DNA from: Bacteroidia bacterium
GTDB lineage: Bacteria > Bacteroidota > Bacteroidia > Cytophagales > Cyclobacteriaceae
Assembly: GCA_030432655.1 (NCBI GenBank)
Contig: JAUILA010000015.1
Location: 1-64,000 of the forward strand
DNA length: 64,000 nt
Direction of reading: 5' to 3'
Shown: piece after piece, positions 55,201 to 63,381 of the stretch
Layout: each line of letters opens with the position of its first letter
Position numbering within the stretch: the stretch's first letter is position 1
Translations under genes and position numbers: made by a program
The notes under the pieces: model-generated
Seen by the model: only the letters and a program-made list of their open reading frames with translations
The model's database searches: none
What the model was told of the DNA's origin: nothing

Positions 55201-55566
55201 GCCATCGGGGCAGATCCGGAACAAACGCTCCGGGCTTTCCGCGAGGCCGAACAATTTGACGGCCCGTCTTTGATCCTGGCGTATTGTCACAGTCCTGAGC
55301 ATGGATATCAAAAAACACAGCAACTTACCGGGCACAAGCTTGCCGTCGGGACAGGTCAGTGGTTATTATACAGGTATCAATCCGGAAAATCACCAAGTCT
55401 GACCATGGATTCTCCGGAACCAAAAAAGCCGCTTAAATCATTCTACCGCACCGAAAAGAGGTTTTCACATGTAACAGAAAGTCAGCTCAGGGAGCAGGAA
55501 AAAAGGTTGGAAAAACGCCGTGAATCATACATGCATCAGACAGCCGGGGCTATTTTTCATGCATGA
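52285..55566 (+). CDS. Pyruvate:ferredoxin oxidoreductase-like protein (NifJ family) lacking the proximal cluster ligands
   Basis: This 1093-residue protein keeps the pyrimidine-side domain (YPITPSSEMSE), the domain II region, a 2[4Fe-4S] ferredoxin domain (CTQCGLCSMVCP from residue 630, CNACGLCMEIC near 680) and the TPP domain (GDGWAYDIGFGG, YSNTGGQ). The proximal cluster ligands, Cys812, 815, 840 and 1071 in Desulfovibrio africanus, map to Val744, Cys747, Ser772 and Ser1003 with identical spacing, so only one remains. Domain III is about 68 residues short and lacks GLGSDGTVGANK. It may not run the classical pyruvate to acetyl-CoA reaction. ATG 52285 is chosen over the longer frame by homology. 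Confidence 0.9.
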   Translation: MTPQPMLLTGNQAAAAMAYKLNEVCVLYPITPSSEMSESVTEWSAANKKNIYGLVPVNTEMQSEAGVAGTLHGALQTGSLATTFTSSQGLLLMLPNLYKIAGELNSCVIHVATRSIATHALSVFGDHSDVMSVRQSGFAMLNASTVQEAQDMALIAQAISLRSRIPFIHFFDGFRTSHEFNMVEEIAEDVILRLIPHELVRNHRRRALSPDAPCLRGSAQGPDAFFENTEARNSFYRNCPSIARQVMDEFGSLTGRSYQPFEYHGHPEAENVLIIMGSAYHAVRKTADKLNDQGARTGVLNVRLYRPFDPGEFLTQLPRTVKNLAVLDRTREHGSTAEPLCLDVMQAIGPECPHFQSGVRIIGGRYGLGGKEFTPAMAAGIFRDMQNGRLQHGFTVGITDDLGKQSVQPAMIECTDSDLRELLLLEEEGADTDSGFARLLGKLRHSSAVQGYRERQYRKSNASGKSHIRLSRQPVNLPCLVRPAETVILDEFSLRDLQESDISDGGTLIIVSVQSAGITAEKAGPYGNFLLAKKLNVFHTSPGSINGLTPVQTTAYRHLEKTLSLTRLNIQPISVIREDREEFSLADLLLSGNEIPVSMFPADGTYPTGNSWKNPGFGKKYIPAWDNESCTQCGLCSMVCPQAALRIKAFPSDSVPHNLRSAPSKQFNGHQYIIGINPEQCNACGLCMEICETDSLNLAEVINSSKNQWKIIDRIPEFDRTRINPDLPAEQQLMEPLFNYSPGVSGCGEALYLKLISQLFGDRAIIANATGSSSIFGGALPTTPWSVNSENRGPAWSNSLFEDTAEFGLGFRLSLDLREKQAREKLLGMQHQAGEQLTRALLTNPQENENQIRNQREMIRTLRNTLGEINSEDSVQLAGIADSLVRKSVWIVGGDGWAYDIGFGGLDHVMASGKNVNILVLDNEIYSNTGGQMSKATPWGAKANLSPKGKNQQKKDLGKMMMTYDHVYVASVAIGADPEQTLRAFREAEQFDGPSLILAYCHSPEHGYQKTQQLTGHKLAVGTGQWLLYRYQSGKSPSLTMDSPEPKKPLKSFYRTEKRFSHVTESQLREQEKRLEKRRESYMHQTAGAIFHA

Positions 55567-58500
55567 TCGTCACAAAACCCTTGTCTTTCGGGATTCCGGC
55601 CAGGGTATATTCGGCTGCCTTGGACATAAAATACCTGGCCACCTCGTCTTCCGGGTCAATGGAAAGAACATGATCAAAAGCCGCACTGGCCTTGGGAAAT
55701 TCGTAATGAATAAAATGCTGTATGCCCTTATTGAAATTTTTTAGTGTTTTCTTCTTCAGCGTGATACTCTCAGCTGGTTCGCCGTCAAAACACTCATAAA
55801 TCCCAAGCGGCTTCTCCTTACCCTTGACCTGTACCTTCCCAAGGTATCGCAGTCCGAACTGTTCCGGTTCGTTAATATAGTTCAATGACTCTTCACTGAG
55901 AATGATCTGAGCTCCGAAGTGTTTAGACAACCCTTCCATCCTGGAGGAAGTATTCACAGTATCAGCAATAATAGCGGTATCATTACGGTACACATCCCCG
56001 ATAATTCCCATGATCAGTGAACCTGTATGCAAGCCAATACCGATGCTAATCGGATCGCGCCCGTCTTCTTCCCTGAACCGGTTATATTCCTGTACATTTT
56101 GCTGCATCGCAATTGCAGACCTGAGAGCATCCTCCGGATGATCAGGAAACAATGCCATGATCCCGTCACCCAGGTATTGATTAACAAATCCCCGATTTTC
56201 ATGAATGACGGGGCCCATCCGGCCCACATAGGAATTGACGAATTTAAAATTTTCCTCAGGTGTCATGCCTTCTGCCAGGCGGGTATATTCACGAATATCG
56301 CTGAAAAGAACCGTTACTTCTTTCTCTACGTGATCCCCCAGTAATACCTCCGTTATTTCCTCCCTTCCTACTGACCTGATAAACTCGGATGGCACAAACC
56401 TGCTTGTGGCCTTATGTATACCATAAAGGTTTAAATGGGTCTTTATCCTGCTGAGTAATTCATTCTTGGAGAATGGTTTGGTGAGGTAATCATTCGCCCC
56501 CGCATTAAATCCCGTGACCAGGTCACTTACCCGGTTGCGGGCAGTCAAAAGCACAACAGGCAGTTCACTGGCCAGGTATTTTTTCCTGATTTGACTGCAG
56601 ACCTCATACCCGGACATCCCGGGCATCATCACATCCAGAAGCACCAGGTCAAATTTTTGCCCTCCTTCGATTAATTTCAGGGCATCTTCCCCGTGACCTA
56701 CTTCGGTAACCTGATAACCTGCGACTGACAAATGATTTTGTAAAACACGGCGGTTAACAGGCTCATCGTCCACCACCAGGATATGAATATCCCTGACCGA
56801 TACATTCTCCAGGTCATCTGACTCTTCCGTATCCGCCTGAATCTTCTGAACAGCGCCTTCGTAGCGATCTTGCCTGTCCACGGGAAGATGTTTAGCCGTA
56901 CTGACCGGAATGGTGAAAGTAAAGTCCGACCCTTTGCCTGTCTCGGATTTCACCGAGATCTTGCCGCCGTGTAATTCAACCAGTTGCCGGCTTACAGAAA
57001 GCCCGAGACCGGTCCCACCGAATTCACGAATGGTTGAACCGTCACCCTGCTCGAAAGATTCAAAAATCCTTTCCTGATTTTCAGACGGAATTCCAATACC
57101 GGTGTCTGATACCTTAACATGGATCATTCCGTCCTGCTCTTCGGCTCGGATTTCCACTTTTCCCTCCCTGGTGAATTTTATTGCATTACCAACCAGGTTG
57201 TACATAATCTGTTGCAGCCTGTTTTCATCGGCATCCGCCAGTGGCAGGTCCGGAGGTATGCTGTTTACCAGCTTTACCGGTTTGTTCCTGGCTAGCGATT
57301 CGGAGAAGCGTAACACCACATCGGTCAACGCATGAAGATCAACGGGTGTTCTGGACAGAACCAGGTCCCTGTTTTTGAGCTTTGAAAAGTCAAGAAGGTC
57401 ATTGATCAGGTAGGACAAGCGCTTGCCGGCATTGGAAATCATTTCCAGGTTTTCCACAGCTTTTCCTGACATCTTTCCCGCAACCCCATCCCTGAGTGAT
57501 TCGGTAATACCTATAATACCATTCAGGGGTGTACGCAATTCGTGCGATGTATTCGCAAGGAACTGGTCTTTTAGCTGATCCACCTGCTTCAGGCGTGCAT
57601 TTACCGCCCGCTCATTTTCAAGCTTCCTGGACTTCTGACGTGATCGCCAGTACACCGCCCCGATAATGAGCAGGCCGAGTCCGCCGATAACGATCATGCT
57701 AAACATGTTTCGCTGCCGGTTAAGGTCTGCCATAAAGCTCAGTTCCTGCTCCGCTTTCTCCTTGTGAAAAGCGATGCTGTCGGCGAGTTGTTGTTTTTCA
57801 AACGCATACAGCATCTCCTGCCGGGTAATTTCTTCGGTTTTTTCCCGGCTGAACAATGAATCTCTCAGCACCGCAGACCTGCGCTGATAATCAAGTGCCT
57901 GACGAAAGTTTCCCTGTTTCTCATACGCCTGACTCAGACATTCGCAAGCATCCCTTTCCAGCCCGGATGCTTTCATGGAGGCTGAGAGTTCAAGACTACT
58001 GCTGCAATCAGATATTGCTCTGGCTGATTGCCCCAGGGCAAGGTACGTTTGTCCCCGGTAAAGCAGGGCATGACTTAGCCCGTCACGGTCGTCTATATCC
58101 CTCTTCACCTCAATAGTGCCATTCAGGTAGTTCAGGGCTTCTTCATACCTCCCCATCTGGGTGTAAATACTGCCCAGGTTCCCATTCGCCCTTGACATAG
58201 CCATCAGGTTGCCATTTTCCTCTCCAAGCCTGGCGCTTTTTAATAAATTCTCGATCGCTAAATCGTATTGCTTCAAATTTTCATGAACGAGACCTATATT
58301 GTTGAACCCGTTCGCCATTCCGTCAGCATCGCCAAGTTCTTCTTTAATCTGAACACTGTACGAATAATACTCCAGGGCCTTTTCATTGTTTTTTTGTCTC
58401 AGGTATACATTCCCGAGGTTATTGGTAACACGTGATATTCCTGCCTTGTCATCCAGCTCCTCTGACAGATGCAGGCCCTCCAGGAGGTTTTCAATGGCGA

Positions 58501-58903
58501 GTGGGTAATTACCCATTTCATAGTAAACCGTTCCGATATTACTGAGATTGGTAGCTGCCATCCGCTTATCACTGGATAATTCCTGACTTAGCTGATATCT
58601 TTCCAGGGCTTCCACATAATCGCCCTGGATCGCATAACTGTTGCCAAGATACCGGTGGGCAATAGCTTCCCATTCAGTATTGTTGCGGTTTTCAGAAAAT
58701 TCAACCAGGGCCGAACCGGTTGCGCGAGCAGCGGTAAGATCAGTTCTGAATTGCATGCGGAAAAGCGTTAAGCCTGCTTCGAACCGAACGGAATCGGCAA
58801 GGTTTTCATCCTGCCAGCGAAGGCGTACACTGTCTGAATCCTGTGCCATGGCAGCCGGATGTAGCAGGATAATCAGAAAGATGGTGAACAACAGGTGACG
58901 CAT
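55550..58903 (-). CDS. Sensor: TPR, histidine kinase, receiver and class III nucleotide cyclase fused
   Basis: This 1117-residue protein has, in order, a signal peptide (1-20, AMAQ), about seven periplasmic TPR units (65-340), a transmembrane helix near 400, HisKA with SHELRTPLNG (His about 453), a HATPase with NLVGNAIKF and GTGLGLS, a receiver domain with phospho-Asp in LLDVMMPG (about 756), and a class III cyclase (from 866) with metal Asp in LFSDIREYT and LGDGIMALF and Arg in NTSSRMEG. The purine-selecting Lys is Gln (VNQYLGD), so cAMP versus cGMP is open. It overlaps the nifJ-like gene end by 17 bp. Confidence 0.92.
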   Translation of the reverse strand: MRHLLFTIFLIILLHPAAMAQDSDSVRLRWQDENLADSVRFEAGLTLFRMQFRTDLTAARATGSALVEFSENRNNTEWEAIAHRYLGNSYAIQGDYVEALERYQLSQELSSDKRMAATNLSNIGTVYYEMGNYPLAIENLLEGLHLSEELDDKAGISRVTNNLGNVYLRQKNNEKALEYYSYSVQIKEELGDADGMANGFNNIGLVHENLKQYDLAIENLLKSARLGEENGNLMAMSRANGNLGSIYTQMGRYEEALNYLNGTIEVKRDIDDRDGLSHALLYRGQTYLALGQSARAISDCSSSLELSASMKASGLERDACECLSQAYEKQGNFRQALDYQRRSAVLRDSLFSREKTEEITRQEMLYAFEKQQLADSIAFHKEKAEQELSFMADLNRQRNMFSMIVIGGLGLLIIGAVYWRSRQKSRKLENERAVNARLKQVDQLKDQFLANTSHELRTPLNGIIGITESLRDGVAGKMSGKAVENLEMISNAGKRLSYLINDLLDFSKLKNRDLVLSRTPVDLHALTDVVLRFSESLARNKPVKLVNSIPPDLPLADADENRLQQIMYNLVGNAIKFTREGKVEIRAEEQDGMIHVKVSDTGIGIPSENQERIFESFEQGDGSTIREFGGTGLGLSVSRQLVELHGGKISVKSETGKGSDFTFTIPVSTAKHLPVDRQDRYEGAVQKIQADTEESDDLENVSVRDIHILVVDDEPVNRRVLQNHLSVAGYQVTEVGHGEDALKLIEGGQKFDLVLLDVMMPGMSGYEVCSQIRKKYLASELPVVLLTARNRVSDLVTGFNAGANDYLTKPFSKNELLSRIKTHLNLYGIHKATSRFVPSEFIRSVGREEITEVLLGDHVEKEVTVLFSDIREYTRLAEGMTPEENFKFVNSYVGRMGPVIHENRGFVNQYLGDGIMALFPDHPEDALRSAIAMQQNVQEYNRFREEDGRDPISIGIGLHTGSLIMGIIGDVYRNDTAIIADTVNTSSRMEGLSKHFGAQIILSEESLNYINEPEQFGLRYLGKVQVKGKEKPLGIYECFDGEPAESITLKKKTLKNFNKGIQHFIHYEFPKASAAFDHVLSIDPEDEVARYFMSKAAEYTLAGIPKDKGFVTIMHEK

Positions 58904-58955
58904 GTTGAACCGAAAGCAGGCTCCCGGAAAATTTCACATAATATACGAAAATCCG

Positions 58956-59684
58956 TCAAACGGTGTCAGGCTTATTTACTGAAATAACCTTCCCGGGCTC
59001 CACTGTAATGCCGGATCCCTCAGCCAGCATTACAGACAATGGCCTTACATCATTGAGGGAGGCAAATTCATTTCCGTATATCAATCCAAAATCCACTTCT
59101 ATCGTAGCTTGCCGAACCTCATGAAGTCTCCACGTCGGATGAGTCACCTCATATTCGTTCGAGGATCGGTCGTTTATGCGCGCGTACCCCCAATAATGTT
59201 CCGTAATAAATTCCGCCTCGGAACCTGTTTTAGGATATTGATGAGATTTAGCTGCCTTCACTGAGAGTTGATTCCATTTCCCGGATTTCTTCCATCGATA
59301 ACGTACCGACAAATCATCATTCTCCTCCCAGGAATGGTCCATGGCCAGGGTTTCATAATTCTCCTTATAAAATGTGTTCGCCACCCAGCTCAGCGCCGGA
59401 CGCGGAACTATTTCCTTAATGAATACAACCCCCCTTTTCCATTCTCCATCTTCCCTTCGCTTCACATAAAACCGAAGATTTACCTCTTCAAAATTTACAT
59501 GATAAGGTATGCGGATACCACGCAGCCGAGTATTCAGGAACATAAAACCGACCAGACTCACATAACATCGATCATTCCAGAAATCCAATTCCGTTCCGGC
59601 CGGAACGTAACTTTCCAGAATATCCGGATCTACGGCATAATTTGCCATGGCAAGGTTTTTCCATTCGGCGGTGAGAAAGCTCAT
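58956..59684 (-). CDS. DUF2071 (YqjF-like) protein
   Basis: This 242-residue soluble protein has the DUF2071 opening MSFLTAEWKNLAMANYAVDP and motifs LVGFMFLNTRLRGIRIPYHVNFEEVNLRFYV. Function is unknown; the fold is beta-rich. It lies 52 bp upstream of the sensor/cyclase gene on the same strand, so the two may be cotranscribed. Length is normal. Confidence 0.85.
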   Translation of the reverse strand: MSFLTAEWKNLAMANYAVDPDILESYVPAGTELDFWNDRCYVSLVGFMFLNTRLRGIRIPYHVNFEEVNLRFYVKRREDGEWKRGVVFIKEIVPRPALSWVANTFYKENYETLAMDHSWEENDDLSVRYRWKKSGKWNQLSVKAAKSHQYPKTGSEAEFITEHYWGYARINDRSSNEYEVTHPTWRLHEVRQATIEVDFGLIYGNEFASLNDVRPLSVMLAEGSGITVEPGKVISVNKPDTV

Positions 59685-59750
59685 TTCAGAAAGTTATTGC
59701 TGAGGATCATCGTTGAATTACCATGATCCGGAATTGTTGAGTTATGTATC

Positions 59751-62090
59751 TCAGGCGGTCCTGATTATGCGAAGTTGCTGCTTGAGCTGCTTAAGTTCAT
59801 CACTGGCATTGTCTATCTTGCTCTGAAAATCATCTTTAAGCTTATCCGCCTTCTTGCTATCGGCAAAAAACTCCATATTATTTTTCCAGAGGGCTATATC
59901 ATTTTCAATGCTGCTGATTTGTTTACGAAGTGACTGTTCCTTTCGGTAGAGCTTCTGATCAGCATTCGGACTGTGCAGGATATCACTTACCTGATTCTCA
60001 ATCTTGATGCGCTGCTTTTCCTCGTCGCTTAACCCTTCCAGGGCCTTCACATATTTATTCACCACGTCGGAATAGCGATTACGGATTTCAGAGATTTTAT
60101 TCCTGGGAACAAAACCGGTTTCGTTGTAATCTTCCTGTAAGCTCTTAAACTCGTCCAGGTTATTCTTATCTCCTTTGGCCAGTTTGTCAATTTTTTCACA
60201 AATGGCCACTTTCTTATTGTAATTCTCCACGTATTCCCTGGACGCGTCATCCTGATTGGCCCGTTTCCTGTCAAAAAATTTATCACAGGCACTTTTAAAC
60301 TCCTTATAGATGGACTCCCTGAATTTTCCAGGAACAGGCCCTACTTCTTTCCATTCGCGCTGCAGCCCCTTCAGCGCCTCCGCGGTGGCATGCCAGTCAT
60401 CGCTCTCCTGCAACTTCCGGGCTTTTTCCACCATCACTTTTTTCTTCTCGAGGTTTTGCTCCCTCTCTGCATCCAGTTTTTTGAAGAAATGATTCTTGTT
60501 GGAGAAGAATTGCTTGAATGAAGACCAGAACGTCCGGTTTACCTCCTTGGCCCGTGCCCTGGGAAGTCCGCCCGTATTCTCCCATTTCTTCTGAATGGCC
60601 AGCAGCTCCTTGGTCTTTTCATTCCACTCCTTGATCCGGTCACTGTCAAATTCAGCATATGCCTTTACTTCTTCCGCGAGCTCAAGCTTTACTTTCAGGT
60701 TATTATCCAGTTCGCCTTTAAGCTTCTCAACAAATACTTTTCTTCTTTCATAAACAGCATCGGATGCACCTTTGAATCGTTGCCATAAAGGTTCCTGTTC
60801 ATCCTTGGGAACCGGCCCGATATGCTTAAATTCATGATGCAATTCATTGAGTTCCTTGATCGCATCGTTGATATTCGTAACATCCGCCAGCGCTTCCGCA
60901 CGTTTGCATAATTCAAGCTTCGACTCCAGGTTCTTTTTCCTGTCCAGTTCCTTAAGCTCGAAATAAATACTTCTCTTGTCATAAAAACGGTCGACCAGCG
61001 CATTATAATTGGCCCAAAGTGAGCGGGCGATAGCACCTGGTACTGGTCCGATGGTCTTCCAGTCTTCCTGAAGTGTCTTGAAAGTCTCAAAACTGATATT
61101 CGTTTCCTCAGAATCCACAAATTCGCGCAACTTCTCCAGAATTTCTTCCTTTCTTTTCAGGTTGGCCTCTTTCTGCTGCTCTTTATTCTTTACGAAATTC
61201 GATTTGCGATCACGGATCAGCTGGTAGTTGGCATCAAACCGAAGGGTAAGCTCGTCGGGCCGATAGGCAAAATCACCTTCCTCTCCTCCTTCAGCCACAA
61301 ATTTATCAAGCGCTTCCTGGCGTTCTTTTTCCCGGAATTCATCAAAAGCGCTCTTAACTTCGCGCGCTTCCTTTTCTGCTTTGATTACCTGCTCGTCATG
61401 AGACAGGCGCTTAATAGCTTCGACCAGTTCTTCTTTGGAAAGTTCGCTGTAATCTACTTCTTCATCCTCGTCTTCATGTTCTTCATCATCCTTCTCACTG
61501 AGGTCTTCTTCGCTGTCAAGTTTCTTGTCTTTGTTCTTGGGCTTATCTGCCTCTTCTGCTTCATCATCGGAATCTTTACCGGCGCTTACCTTCTCCTCTT
61601 CCTGCTTATCTCGCTTGCTGGCGGGTTTTTCTTCGGCTGATTCACTGACAGGCGGTTCGGCAACTTCCGAACCAACATCAGCAGAAGCTTCGGCTTCGCC
61701 TGCTTCTTCAACCCCTTCACCTTTTTCACTTTCAACTGCCTCTGTCTCTGATGACCCTTCCTTTGCCTCTACGTCCTCCTTTGCCTCTACGTCCTCCTTT
61801 GCCTCTACGTCCTCCTTTGCCTCTACTTCCTCCTTTGCTTCTACTTCCTCTTTCCCTCCAACAGTCGCATCCTCTTTTCCTGGCTCGTCTCCGATTTCCT
61901 CCTTATCAGTTTCCTTCTTTTCACTGTCAGGCACTGGAGAATTTTCCGCAACAGATTTCCCGTTCGACGGCATTTCGGCGTCGCGAACCGGCTTGTCCTC
62001 CTCCTTTTCTGAAGACGTATTTACTTCACCGGAGGATTTTTCTTCTTTTCCGGAGGTTATCTGTTCCTTACTTTCTTTCTCCTTATTCAT
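59751..62090 (-). CDS. DUF349 repeat protein with a long acidic N-terminus
   Basis: The 779 residues begin with about 220 acidic, low-complexity residues (Glu, Ser, Lys, Ala), including a six-residue VEAKED unit repeated in tandem, then multiple DUF349 helical repeats (for example LQEDWKTIGPVPG, ELHHEFKHIGPVPKD, LQREWKEVGPVPGKF, LQEDYNETGFVPRN). DUF349 proteins occur across Bacteroidota; their role is poorly known. A coiled coil closes the protein. There is no signal peptide. Confidence 0.85.
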   Translation of the reverse strand: MNKEKESKEQITSGKEEKSSGEVNTSSEKEEDKPVRDAEMPSNGKSVAENSPVPDSEKKETDKEEIGDEPGKEDATVGGKEEVEAKEEVEAKEDVEAKEDVEAKEDVEAKEGSSETEAVESEKGEGVEEAGEAEASADVGSEVAEPPVSESAEEKPASKRDKQEEEKVSAGKDSDDEAEEADKPKNKDKKLDSEEDLSEKDDEEHEDEDEEVDYSELSKEELVEAIKRLSHDEQVIKAEKEAREVKSAFDEFREKERQEALDKFVAEGGEEGDFAYRPDELTLRFDANYQLIRDRKSNFVKNKEQQKEANLKRKEEILEKLREFVDSEETNISFETFKTLQEDWKTIGPVPGAIARSLWANYNALVDRFYDKRSIYFELKELDRKKNLESKLELCKRAEALADVTNINDAIKELNELHHEFKHIGPVPKDEQEPLWQRFKGASDAVYERRKVFVEKLKGELDNNLKVKLELAEEVKAYAEFDSDRIKEWNEKTKELLAIQKKWENTGGLPRARAKEVNRTFWSSFKQFFSNKNHFFKKLDAEREQNLEKKKVMVEKARKLQESDDWHATAEALKGLQREWKEVGPVPGKFRESIYKEFKSACDKFFDRKRANQDDASREYVENYNKKVAICEKIDKLAKGDKNNLDEFKSLQEDYNETGFVPRNKISEIRNRYSDVVNKYVKALEGLSDEEKQRIKIENQVSDILHSPNADQKLYRKEQSLRKQISSIENDIALWKNNMEFFADSKKADKLKDDFQSKIDNASDELKQLKQQLRIIRTA
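61760..61849. repeat. Five 18-bp tandem repeats in the DUF349 gene
   Basis: The unit CCTTTGCCTCTACGTCCT occurs five times; the first three copies are exact and the last two differ by one and two bases. It encodes VEAKED units on the minus strand. Being a multiple of three, gain or loss of units keeps the frame. Confidence 0.85.
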
Positions 62091-62133
62091 TATAGTGTAT
62101 TACACCCCTATACGTAAAAATAACTAAATTCAT

Positions 62134-62709
62134 TCAATTTAGTCTTGGGTCCGTCGGATAATTTGAATAGACCTGAAATCGCCCTCCCAGTTGATTTAAA
62201 ACAACTTTCCACAATTCATCCGGCGAATTCTCAAAGATTATTTCGGACGCAGCCGGGGGCGTAACGATCCAGCTGTCCATATCCAGTTCCTTTTCAAGCT
62301 GACCTGTCCCCCAGCCGGAATAACCTACAAAAAAGCGAATATCATTGCTTTCAAGCTGACCACTTCCCAGCAGTGACTGCACCTCTTCAAAATTACCTCC
62401 CCAGAATAACCCGGGTGTTAATTCAGTACCTCCGGAAACTTCCCGGGAACGGTGGACAAAATGCAGGGTATCATGCTGAACAGGTCCGCCAACATACACC
62501 CGCTGGTCATAAATACTAAAGTCTTCCAGCAGTTCATGAAGCATCACTTCCGACGGTTTGTTGAGGACAAATCCAAAAGCACCTTCTTCATTATGTTCAC
62601 ACATCAAAACAACAGTCCGCTCAAAATTCGGATCCGGCAAAAATGGCTCTGATATCAACAAGCTCCCCTTTTCCGGTGACTGCTGGTTGTTGAATTTAAA
62701 ATATTCCAT
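62134..62709 (-). CDS. YqgE/AlgH family protein
   Basis: This 191-residue protein has the family signature GSLLISEPFLPDPNFERTVVLMCEHNEEGAFGFVLNKP near the N-terminus and RFFVGYSGWGTGQLEKEL later. The family is widespread and its biochemical role remains unsettled. It starts 6 bp after the miaE stop, so the two are probably cotranscribed. Confidence 0.9.
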   Translation of the reverse strand: MEYFKFNNQQSPEKGSLLISEPFLPDPNFERTVVLMCEHNEEGAFGFVLNKPSEVMLHELLEDFSIYDQRVYVGGPVQHDTLHFVHRSREVSGGTELTPGLFWGGNFEEVQSLLGSGQLESNDIRFFVGYSGWGTGQLEKELDMDSWIVTPPAASEIIFENSPDELWKVVLNQLGGRFQVYSNYPTDPRLN

Positions 62710-62715
62710 ACTCCA

Positions 62716-63300
62716 TTAATGTAGCGCTGCCCTGATGGGCAACTGTAATAAAACTTCCCCTTCCATACTGTTCAACTCTCTCAACCTACTATAAACATCA
62801 TTTTCATCAAAATAAACTAATGCCATTTTAACAAAAATATGTCCGTGCTTAGCTTCGGATGCCCACAAATTGTGATAAAACTGGCGGACGTCGCCCTCCG
62901 GCAGTGCTTCATAAATAAGCCTGAACCGCTCTGCTCCGCGGCATTCTATCACCGAGGCAAGAAGCAACCGGTCCATAAAACGTTCCTCACGGCCGCTACG
63001 GCATCCCTGTAACAACTTTTTGACATAAACGTCCTGCCTCATCTCAGGCGCCAGCCTGACTCCGCGTGCCTCCATAAGTTTATAAACGGATTGAAAGTGT
63101 TCAAGTTCTTCCACACCTGTCTCAATCAGTTCAGGAATGATCTCCACCCTGTCCGGATACTTGGCGACAAAACTCATCGCCATGGCAGAGGCTTTGCGTT
63201 CGCAATCGGCATGATCCTGCAGGAACGAATCAAAATCAGTCATTACGGCTTCCACCCATTCGGCCGGACTGTCAGCTTCCAATTCAAGACTTAACTTCAT
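62716..63300 (-). CDS. miaE: tRNA-(ms2io6A)-hydroxylase
   Basis: This 194-residue ferritin-like di-iron protein hydroxylates the isopentenyl side chain of ms2i6A37 in tRNAs that read U-initial codons. Metal ligands are visible: Glu in DHADCERKASAM, ETGVEELEHFQ (E-x-x-H), then SVIECRGAERF and SEAKHGHIF. ATG 63300 is chosen; the TTG two codons upstream (63306) is unlikely. It is divergent from pdxH. Confidence 0.9.
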   Translation of the reverse strand: MKLSLELEADSPAEWVEAVMTDFDSFLQDHADCERKASAMAMSFVAKYPDRVEIIPELIETGVEELEHFQSVYKLMEARGVRLAPEMRQDVYVKKLLQGCRSGREERFMDRLLLASVIECRGAERFRLIYEALPEGDVRQFYHNLWASEAKHGHIFVKMALVYFDENDVYSRLRELNSMEGEVLLQLPIRAALH

Positions 63301-63345
63301 ACTCAATCTTACGGAGAAGGGTACGAAAAGGAAAATTTTAGTGTC

Positions 63346-63353
63346 TATATTTG
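63346..63353 (+). promoter_or_regulatory. Promoter -7 box of pdxH
   Basis: TATATTTG matches TAnnTTTG and lies 28 bp before the ATG at 63382. No clear TTTG is seen at the -33 position. Confidence 0.5.
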
Positions 63354-63381
63354 CTCAGGCCAGGTAAACAGTCAGTAACCA

